5,809 bases of DNA from Desulfurococcales archaeon (GTDB lineage: Archaea > Thermoproteota > Thermoprotei_A > Sulfolobales > NBVN01), in assembly GCA_021158735.1 (NCBI GenBank), contig JAGGUC010000081.1:1-5809 (forward strand), given 5' to 3'. The translations under genes were made by a program, and so were the position numbers. This document shows positions 1 through 5,167 of this stretch, piece after piece; the stretch's first letter is position 1; each line of letters starts with the position of its first letter. The notes beneath the pieces were generated by a model that worked only from the letters and a program-made list of their open reading frames with translations, did no database searches and was not told the origin of the DNA.

Positions 1-1
1 C

Positions 2-1138
2 AAGTCTAAGACTGATGTAACCGATTTCGTACGTGGGTGTACGTTCTTCGGCACGGGAGGCGGCGGCCCACCTCAATGGGGACTGAAGATACTTTTAGAG
101 GATATTGAGAAGTACGGGGAAATAGTTATTCATGATGTAGGTTCTGTTAGAGATGACGCGTATGTTTGCACACCTTATGGGATGGGTTCTATAGCACCTA
201 AGACTCCTGAAGTACTTCAAAAAATGAGGGAGTACGGTCTAGTAAAGAAGATAGGGCTGGCTGAGAAGATACTAGCTCTTGCTGTTCTGGAACTTGAGAA
301 GTACTTAGGTGTTGAATTTCAAGCTATTGTACCGGGCGAGATTGGAGGATCTAATACTCCACTACCCATAGACGTAGCTCTATCACTAGGCAAAATGGCT
401 ATCAATGGAGACTACATAGGTAGAGCAATGCCTGAAATAGTTCAAGACACCCTGTATCTGAACGACATGCCCCCCTACCCGACGGTCTACATCGACGAGT
501 ACGGAAACAAGTCAGTTATTGTGAGGGCTATAAACTACAAAATGGCTGAGAGACTTGGCAAGATGTTAAGTGTAGCATCATTTGGATTAGTAGCTGGTGC
601 AGGCTTTGTAATGACTGGCAGAGAGCTGAAAAAAGTCATAATACCAAATACGCTGTCGGACTGCTACGAAGCAGGTAGAACCTTAAGGGTGGCGAGGGAA
701 AAAGGTGACGACCCAGCATCGGCAGTAGCTAAGAAATTTAATGGTTGGGTACTCTTCAGAGGTATGGTAGAGAGAAAAGACTGGGAAGACCGCGAGGGCT
801 ACATGTGGGGTTACATACACATTAAGGGTGCTAACGAATTCGAGGGTCATCAAGCTAAGGTATGGTTTAAGAATGAGAACCACATAATGTGGTTCGATGG
901 TAAAGTAGTAGCTACATCACCAGATATAGTAATTATTATTGAATCAAAGTCAGGTGAACCAATAACAAACACAGACCTAAAAGAAGGTACAGAAGTAGCA
1001 GTAATTGGATTAAGAGGCCGCGAACAGTTCAGGACACCTAAAGCCCTAAGTGTTCATGGACCAAAGTACTTCGGCTTTAATGTAGAGTACGTACCTATAG
1101 AAGAGAGAGTGAGTAATTTCCCTGTAGAAAAACCATAA
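2..1138 (+). CDS. DUF917 family protein (S-methyl thiohydantoin desulfurase-like), 5' partial
   Basis: The reading frame is open from base 2, giving 378 visible residues. No ATG, GTG or TTG codon precedes the N-terminal glycine motif GTGGGG (residues 17-22), so the start lies just left of the window; only a few residues should be missing, because this motif normally sits near residue 20. The ATG at 182 is internal. Family landmarks run in order: GTGGGG, GEIGGSNT (112-119), NGDYIGRAMPE (135-145), NTLSD (216-220), LFRG (251-254), FKNENHIMW (289-297), AVIGL (333-337) and GPKYFGFNVEYVPI (353-366). Both the N-terminal and C-terminal halves of the family are therefore present and the protein looks intact. 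It has no signal peptide in the visible part and should be cytoplasmic. DUF917 proteins are often encoded near hydantoinase/oxoprolinase genes, and a member acts as an S-methyl-thiohydantoin desulfurase; most members, probably including this one, have no proven substrate. The gene converges on the ABC operon with a 32-bp gap. Family assignment is secure; exact function is not. Confidence 0.88.
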   Translation, partial: KSKTDVTDFVRGCTFFGTGGGGPPQWGLKILLEDIEKYGEIVIHDVGSVRDDAYVCTPYGMGSIAPKTPEVLQKMREYGLVKKIGLAEKILALAVLELEKYLGVEFQAIVPGEIGGSNTPLPIDVALSLGKMAINGDYIGRAMPEIVQDTLYLNDMPPYPTVYIDEYGNKSVIVRAINYKMAERLGKMLSVASFGLVAGAGFVMTGRELKKVIIPNTLSDCYEAGRTLRVAREKGDDPASAVAKKFNGWVLFRGMVERKDWEDREGYMWGYIHIKGANEFEGHQAKVWFKNENHIMWFDGKVVATSPDIVIIIESKSGEPITNTDLKEGTEVAVIGLRGREQFRTPKALSVHGPKYFGFNVEYVPIEERVSNFPVEKP

Positions 1139-1170
1139 AGTTAAATCATGACTTTTCCCCACCTAGGTAC
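1139..1170. terminator. convergent intergenic gap, probable bidirectional termination zone
   Basis: This 32-bp gap separates the TAA of the DUF917 gene (1136-1138) from the TAA of dppF (1173-1171). On the plus strand it contains ACTTTTCCCC (1151-1160), followed by a T-rich stretch at 1171-1180 inside the dppF end. On the minus strand the T-rich run follows the gap, inside the DUF917 end, with T5 at about 1130-1126. Archaeal intrinsic termination uses T-rich tracts without needing a hairpin, so both transcripts probably end here, each overlapping the other gene's tail. There is no convincing stem-loop. The call rests on position and base composition only. Confidence 0.3.
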
Positions 1171-2145
1171 TTATTTCTTTGCGTAAAGCCAACACTTTAC
1201 TTTATGGGCCTCTCCAACCTCAATTAAAGGAGGTTCTCCCTTGCTACACACATCCATTACTCTAGGGCATCTTGGGTGTAATCTGCAGCCCTTAGGAGGG
1301 CTAATAGAGCTAGGTGGCTCGCCAGGCAGCATTATTCTCTTTCTTAACTTCTTGAGTGAGGGGTCAGGTTCCGGTACAGCTGAGAGTAGTGCTTGTGTGT
1401 AAGGGTGGAGAGGGCTCTCGAAGAGTACTTCTGTGAGTGCTTCCTCAACGATGTTTCCTAAGTACATTACCCCCACTCTATCACTGATGTATCTAACCAC
1501 TGAGAGGTCATGGGATATTAGGAGGTATGAGAGCTTGTACTCCCTGCTTAGATCTTCAAGTAAGTTGAGTATCTGCGCCTGAACTGACACATCTAGGGCT
1601 GAAGTGGGCTCATCCAGTACTATGAGTTTAGGTTTAAGTGCTAATGCCCTAGCTATTGCTACTCTCTGCGCTTGACCACCGCTCAAGTCGCTCGGAAACC
1701 TCCTAGCGAGCGATGCTGAAAGCCCCACCCTTTCCAGAACTTTAATTGCTGTTTTACGGGCTTCATTTCTACTTATTTTCATGTGAGCCAGTAAGGGCTC
1801 AGCCACTATGTCGGCAATCCGCATTCTTGGATTAAGTGAAAGGAATGGATTCTGGAAGACCGCCTGCACCTTCCTATGATAATCCTTGAGGTCTTTACCC
1901 TTAAGTCTTGTAATGTCTTTACCCTCAAAAATTATCTTCCCGTCTGTCGGGTCATAAAGCTTGAGTATGCACCTAGCTATGGTTGTTTTACCTGAGCCTG
2001 ACTCGCCTACGAGAGAGAAAACCTCATTCTCACTAATACTAAATGACACATTATCAACTGCCTTAACGTATCCCACGACCCTACCAAATAGACCTTTCCT
2101 GATGGGGAAGTATTTTTTGAGATTTACAACGTTTAATAAGGTCAT
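1171..2145 (-). CDS. dppF: Dipeptide/oligopeptide ABC transporter ATP-binding protein DppF/OppF
   Basis: This 324-residue protein is one of the two ATPases that power the importer from the cytoplasmic face. All nucleotide-binding elements are present: Walker A GESGSGKTT (47-55), Q-loop Gln98 in VFQNP, signature LSGGQ (154-158), Walker B LIVLDEP (174-180, catalytic Glu179), D-loop SALD (182-185) and switch His212 in SHD. The C-terminal oligopeptide/dipeptide extension follows, with HPYTQALLSAVPEPDP (247-262) and four cysteines, C287, C293, C300 and C318, spaced X5, X6, X17. In this transporter class the extension has been reported to hold an iron-sulfur cluster. The classic LSGGQ signature and last position in the operon favour DppF/OppF over DppD. 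The ATG start overlaps the dppD stop by one base (TAATG) and has a strong AGGAGGTGA site upstream. Length is normal. Substrate class cannot be told from this subunit, so the dpp versus opp name is a convention. Confidence 0.95.
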   Translation of the reverse strand: MTLLNVVNLKKYFPIRKGLFGRVVGYVKAVDNVSFSISENEVFSLVGESGSGKTTIARCILKLYDPTDGKIIFEGKDITRLKGKDLKDYHRKVQAVFQNPFLSLNPRMRIADIVAEPLLAHMKISRNEARKTAIKVLERVGLSASLARRFPSDLSGGQAQRVAIARALALKPKLIVLDEPTSALDVSVQAQILNLLEDLSREYKLSYLLISHDLSVVRYISDRVGVMYLGNIVEEALTEVLFESPLHPYTQALLSAVPEPDPSLKKLRKRIMLPGEPPSSISPPKGCRLHPRCPRVMDVCSKGEPPLIEVGEAHKVKCWLYAKK

Positions 2146-3137
2146 TAATGTTCACCTCCTGGTGCGAGTATGTGGCACGCAACCCTATGCCCCGACCTCA
2201 CCTCAACCATCTTAGGGAGTCTCTCATTACAGGGCTCTGTAGCCCTCTCACATCTAGGTGCAAAAGGGCAACCTCTAGGAAGGTTCTTAGGATCGGGTAG
2301 CATGCCAGGAATATATCTAAGTCTTCCAACCCTTCTATGTGCTCTGGGAACGCACTCAAGTAATTTCTTGGTGTAGGGGTGTATTGGCCTCAGCAGAACT
2401 TCTTCGCATGACCCCTCCTCGAATGGTACTCCAGCATACATAACGAGAATCTTATCGCATACTTCAGCAGCAACACCTAAGTTATGCGTTATGAATATCA
2501 TGGATAAGTTGAATTCCTCCTTAAGTTTTCTGAGGAGGTCTAGGATCTGGGCCTGAAGTGTCACATCAAGCATCGTAGTGGGCTCATCAGCTATTAATAC
2601 CTTTGGATTAGTGGAGAGCGCTACAGCTATCGCAGCTCTCTGCAGCATCCCGCCACTCAGTTCGTGAGGGTATGATCTAGCCACTCTCTCAGGGTCGGGA
2701 AGCCCTACTGTGCGAAGCATACTCTGTACATGCTCACGCACCTTGTCCTTCTCCTTAATACCTAAGTGATGTCTCACCACATCGGAGAGCGTTTGACCTA
2801 TAGTAAATAATGGATTAAATGTTGCTGCCGGATCCTGAAATATCATCGATATCTCCTTACCCCTTATCTTATTCGACATCTCCTCCTCACTGAGGGATAA
2901 TAGATCCACATCATTGAATACCACCTCCCCACTAGTAATGACTGCATTAGATGGAAGGGCCCTAATTATTGTTAAGCCTACCGTCGACTTACCTGAGCCC
3001 GACTCACCCACAATACAGAGTGACTCGCCCTTACGCAAAGTAAATGAGAGCCCTCTTACTGCCTTAACAACACCTTCTAATGTAAAGTAGTTTACATTTA
3101 AGTCCTTAATATTGAGGATTACATTACCTGAGGTCAT
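2145..3137 (-). CDS. dppD: Dipeptide/oligopeptide ABC transporter ATP-binding protein DppD/OppD
   Basis: This 330-residue protein is the second ATPase and should form a heterodimer with DppF under the DppB-DppC channel. Numbered from the ATG at 3137, it has Walker A GESGSGKST (44-52, Lys50), Q-loop Gln101 in IFQDP, signature LSGGM (160-164), Walker B VLIADEP (180-186, Glu185), D-loop MLD and switch His218. The LSGGM variant of LSGGQ is usual for the DppD/OppD type. The C-terminal extension carries C290, C296, C303 and C321, with the same X5, X6, X17 spacing as DppF. A GTG at 3143 is in frame two codons upstream, but it would sit one base from the GGAGGT motif at 3150-3145. The ATG at 3137 has a seven-base spacing matching the other genes, so I chose it. 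It starts two bases after the dppC stop and its own stop overlaps the dppF ATG. No broken motif is seen. Confidence 0.94.
   Translation of the reverse strand: MTSGNVILNIKDLNVNYFTLEGVVKAVRGLSFTLRKGESLCIVGESGSGKSTVGLTIIRALPSNAVITSGEVVFNDVDLLSLSEEEMSNKIRGKEISMIFQDPAATFNPLFTIGQTLSDVVRHHLGIKEKDKVREHVQSMLRTVGLPDPERVARSYPHELSGGMLQRAAIAVALSTNPKVLIADEPTTMLDVTLQAQILDLLRKLKEEFNLSMIFITHNLGVAAEVCDKILVMYAGVPFEEGSCEEVLLRPIHPYTKKLLECVPRAHRRVGRLRYIPGMLPDPKNLPRGCPFAPRCERATEPCNERLPKMVEVRSGHRVACHILAPGGEH
2152..2159 (-). promoter_or_regulatory. Ribosome binding site of dppF
   Basis: The minus strand reads GGAGGTGA, a full match to the expected anti-Shine-Dalgarno partner, six bases before the ATG at 2145. It is built from the last codons of dppD (Gly-Gly-Glu), so ribosomes finishing dppD unmask or reach it directly. 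It is the strongest site in the operon. Confidence 0.85.
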
Positions 3138-3139
3138 GC

Positions 3140-4018
3140 TCACAACCTCCGCATGACTATGGCTTTCCTGAGCCTTGGATCCATGGCTTCTCGAACAGCG
3201 TCAGCTAATAGATTAAAGCCTATAACAGTGACCAGTATGGCTAGTCCTGGGAACAAGCTGCTCCACCATGCAATATTTATTGTTGCCCAGCCCTCACTGA
3301 CCAGTAGACCCCACTCGGGTGTTGGAGGTTTAACACCGACACCTAAGAAGCTCAGTCCAGCAGCCTCAAGTATGGCGGACCCCATATCTAGTGCAGCCTG
3401 AACAGTTACGGGTGTTAAGGCGTTAGGAAGTACATGTCTGACCATGATCTTGAACGGGCTTAGTCCAATGATCTTAGCTGCGTCAACGTACGGTAGATTC
3501 TTTATGGAGTTCACCTGAACGTAGACCAGCCTGGAGTACCATGGCCACCATGAAATAGCTAAGGCAATAATTACGTTCACTAACCCTCTCCCTAAAGTAG
3601 CAGCTAAGGCTATTGCGAGAAGTAGTGGTGGGAAAGCAAGAAACATGTCCGTTATCCTCATTAGGAGGGTGCCTGCCCTACCACCTAAGTAGCCAGCAAC
3701 CAGCCCTATGGGTATGCCTATGAGCAGGGCTAACCCCACAACACCAACTGAGATGAGTAGTGAGAATCTCGCACCTAATATTACTCTGCTAAACACGTCC
3801 CTACCCATTTCATCCGTTCCGAACGGATGTTCGAGAGATGGTGGCAGGTACCTTTTCTCTATATTGTACGTCAGACCCCACGCATCCTCTGGGTAAGGGG
3901 TTATGTAGGGGGCGAGCAGACCCATTACTACGAATGCAGTAACGATTATTAGTCCTGTCATGGAAATAGGGTTCACTCTAATTAATTTGAATATTAGACG
4001 TGCTTCCTCGAACGACAC
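3140..4018 (-). CDS. dppC: Dipeptide/oligopeptide ABC transporter permease DppC
   Basis: This 292-residue integral membrane protein forms half of the import channel with DppB. Hydrophobic segments are visible at about 21-40, 87-111, 125-145, 146-162, 208-227 and 254-274, the six helices expected. The family's conserved HPFGTDEMGRDVFSR block (64-78) follows the first helix. The cytoplasmic EAA loop, which docks onto the ATPases, is DAAKIIGLSPFKIMVRHVLPN (179-199), with Asp replacing the first Glu. GLSFLGVGVKPPTPEWG (221-237) and the C-terminal DPRLR (280-284) are further DppC hallmarks. The GTG start overlaps the TAG stop of dppB by one base (TAGTG) and has GGTGA seven bases upstream. Length is typical for the family. 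There is no sign of damage. Ligand specificity is set mainly by the binding protein and cannot be read here. Confidence 0.94.
   Translation of the reverse strand: MSFEEARLIFKLIRVNPISMTGLIIVTAFVVMGLLAPYITPYPEDAWGLTYNIEKRYLPPSLEHPFGTDEMGRDVFSRVILGARFSLLISVGVVGLALLIGIPIGLVAGYLGGRAGTLLMRITDMFLAFPPLLLAIALAATLGRGLVNVIIALAISWWPWYSRLVYVQVNSIKNLPYVDAAKIIGLSPFKIMVRHVLPNALTPVTVQAALDMGSAILEAAGLSFLGVGVKPPTPEWGLLVSEGWATINIAWWSSLFPGLAILVTVIGFNLLADAVREAMDPRLRKAIVMRRL
3145..3150 (-). promoter_or_regulatory. Ribosome binding site that fixes the dppD start
   Basis: The minus strand reads GGAGGT, inside the final Arg-Arg-Leu codons of dppC. It lies seven bases from the ATG at 3137 but only one base from the upstream GTG at 3143. 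Spacing in the other three genes of the operon is about six to eight bases, so the ATG is the likely start. Confidence 0.75.
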
Positions 4019-5040
4019 TATAGCTTCACCCTCGGGTCAATAATAGCGTGAATTATGTCCACTACCGTGTTTATGAGTGTGTAAAATATAGCTATGAATA
4101 ACACGCAACCTACGACGGCAGGGTAATCAAAGCTGAGGAGCGACATTGCTGCATACATGCCTATACCAGGCCATACAAATACTAGCTCAACCATGAAAGC
4201 ACCGATTATTGTGTACCCGAATGAAAGTCCTAACGATGCAACAACAGGTGCGATGACATTTTTTAGTGCGTACTTATACAGAACAATCCTTTTAGGTAGT
4301 CCCCAAGCTAACGCACTTCTTACGTGCCACTCATTCAGCACCTCAATCATTAAGGCCCTCGTCATCCTAGCACTTAAGCACATAGGGTAAAACGACAGGA
4401 CTATTGCAGGTAGGATTATGTGTCTTAAGGCATCGGTGAATGCGGGTATATTCCCCTGTATTAAGCTGTCGATCAGATAAAATCCTGTAATTGGATGAAA
4501 GCCTGTTTCAATGACTAAAAGTTCATTAATTCTTTTAGCAGACGGTAGAACACCGAGCCAACTACTGAATATTAGCTGAGAAATAAGCGCCAGCCAGAAA
4601 ACAGGTGCTGATGCCCCTATGACTGTGACCACCCTAAGCACATGGTCAATTACGGTGCCTCTCTTCAGGGCAGCCACTATCCCTAGTGGTATCCCTATCG
4701 CCATGGCTATTATGAAGGCGACTATAATTAGTTCGAGTGTCGCTGGGAGCGCTGACAATATACCCGGTAGCACAGGTGACTTAGTTCTCCAAGATACACC
4801 CCAGTTACCAGTCAGGAGGTCTCTAAGGTAGTATCCTAATTGCACATAAATGGGGTCATTGAGGTGCAGTATTTCTCGTGCACGTTCTATTTGTTCGAGG
4901 GTTGCGTGAGGGCCAGCCCACAAGAGTTCCGGCCTTGTTGGGACAACCCTAGTTATAATAAATGTAATTATAGTAGCGCCGAAGACCACACCAATTAATG
5001 AGAAAGTTCTTTTGATTATGTACTCCTTACTTACTGGCAC
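4018..5040 (-). CDS. dppB: Dipeptide/oligopeptide ABC transporter permease DppB
   Basis: This 340-residue membrane protein is the other half of the channel. The first helix (about 11-30) is followed by a long extracytoplasmic region with the typical ending LTGNWGVSW (76-84), then helices at about 99-124, 136-160, 206-224, 262-287 and 306-330. PITGFYLIDSL (183-193) is a DppB-type loop motif between helices. The EAA region is at about 233-267 and reads NEWHVRSALAWGLPKR (236-251), where relatives usually have something close to D-Y-V-R-T-A-R-A-K-G; the Gly and the following NVIAPV are kept. VELVFVWPGIG (284-294) and the final DPRVKL are family signatures. The GTG start at 5040 has AGGTG seven bases upstream and no better in-frame start nearby. 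It is the first gene after the 127-bp spacer, so it may have its own promoter. The protein appears complete. Confidence 0.94.
   Translation of the reverse strand: MPVSKEYIIKRTFSLIGVVFGATIITFIITRVVPTRPELLWAGPHATLEQIERAREILHLNDPIYVQLGYYLRDLLTGNWGVSWRTKSPVLPGILSALPATLELIIVAFIIAMAIGIPLGIVAALKRGTVIDHVLRVVTVIGASAPVFWLALISQLIFSSWLGVLPSAKRINELLVIETGFHPITGFYLIDSLIQGNIPAFTDALRHIILPAIVLSFYPMCLSARMTRALMIEVLNEWHVRSALAWGLPKRIVLYKYALKNVIAPVVASLGLSFGYTIIGAFMVELVFVWPGIGMYAAMSLLSFDYPAVVGCVLFIAIFYTLINTVVDIIHAIIDPRVKL
4026..4030 (-). promoter_or_regulatory. Ribosome binding site of dppC
   Basis: The minus strand reads GGTGA, seven bases before the GTG at 4018. It falls in the last codons of dppB (Asp-Pro-Arg-Val-Lys-Leu), which read GAGGGTGA around it. 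It is weaker than the dppF site but supports the GTG start. Confidence 0.6.
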
Positions 5041-5047
5041 TTCAGTA

Positions 5048-5052
5048 CACCT
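5048..5052 (-). promoter_or_regulatory. Ribosome binding site of dppB
   Basis: The minus strand reads AGGTG, seven bases before the GTG at 5040. Spacing agrees with the other genes of the operon. Unlike the downstream sites it is not inside a coding region, so a transcript starting in the spacer could use it directly. Confidence 0.6.
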
Positions 5053-5082
5053 GCTCTCAGCATTAATATTTACTTGACGGGT

Positions 5083-5090
5083 CTTTAAAG
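5083..5090 (-). promoter_or_regulatory. Candidate archaeal TATA box for dppBCDF
   Basis: The motif CTTTAAAG lies in the spacer about 43-50 bases before the dppB GTG. With the usual archaeal distance of about 26 bases, transcription would start near 5060, giving a leader of about 20 bases that includes the ribosome binding site. The bases just upstream on the minus strand (GGATATAG) are purine-rich, as a BRE could be. The motif is itself palindromic and short, so chance occurrence in this AT-rich spacer cannot be excluded. Confidence 0.4.
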
Positions 5091-5091
5091 C

Positions 5092-5109
5092 TATATCCTT
5101 AAGGAAATA
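5092..5109. promoter_or_regulatory. 18-bp imperfect palindrome next to the TATA candidate, possible operator
   Basis: The core TCCTTAAGGA (5096-5105) is a perfect 10-bp palindrome. After one mismatched pair on each side it is extended by TAT (5092-5094) and ATA (5107-5109), so 16 of 18 bases are symmetric. It sits one base upstream of the TATA candidate as read for dppB, over the BRE position, where a bound dimeric regulator would block or recruit the basal factors. It is too short to act as a stable RNA terminator stem. The regulator is unknown. Confidence 0.35.
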
Positions 5110-5149
5110 ATGAAAAGAGTTGTATTCAATTAATTATTTGAATTAAAAA
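5101..5149 (-). terminator. T-rich tracts after the binding-protein gene, possible partial terminator
   Basis: Read on the minus strand, the binding-protein stop is followed by a TTTTT tract (5149-5145) and then a pyrimidine-rich run containing CTCTTTTC and ATTTCCTT (5119-5097). Such tracts terminate archaeal RNA polymerase, often incompletely. This would let the binding-protein message exceed that of the permease and ATPase genes, a common pattern for such operons. Strength cannot be judged by eye. Confidence 0.3.
5124..5143. promoter_or_regulatory. 20-bp AT-rich imperfect palindrome, possible operator
   Basis: The arms ATTCAA (5124-5129) and TTGAAT (5138-5143) flank a centre whose inner six bases, TAATTA, are also symmetric, so only one pair (5130/5137) breaks the 20-bp dyad. 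Its centre is 33 bp, about three helical turns, from the centre of the 5092-5109 palindrome. Length and symmetry suit a dimeric helix-turn-helix regulator of the Lrp/AsnC or TrmB kind, but no such protein is encoded here. A weak RNA hairpin in the binding-protein 3' tail is the alternative. Confidence 0.35.
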
Positions 5150-5167
5150 TTTTATGGTATAATTATA

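Noticed and set aside
182..184. ATG as the start of the DUF917 gene
   Set aside because: The frame is open upstream to base 2 and the upstream translation contains the conserved GTGGGG motif, so the ATG is internal.
683..883. Minus-strand frame of 66 codons inside the DUF917 gene
   Set aside because: It is antisense to well-conserved coding sequence, and its translation resembles no family I recognise.
1161..1168. ACCTAGGT palindrome in the convergent gap
   Set aside because: Eight bases with no extension on either side; too short to call an operator or terminator stem.
1171..3137. dppD and dppF as a possible tandem duplication or repeat
   Set aside because: They share only the ABC-ATPase family motifs and differ in signature motif and most other positions; this is the ancient DppD/DppF paralogy found in all such operons.
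1961..4831. Several plus-strand frames of 62-84 codons opposite the ABC genes
   Set aside because: All are antisense to conserved transporter coding sequence, start opposite conserved motifs and have low-complexity Ser/Thr/Pro-rich translations typical of shadow frames.
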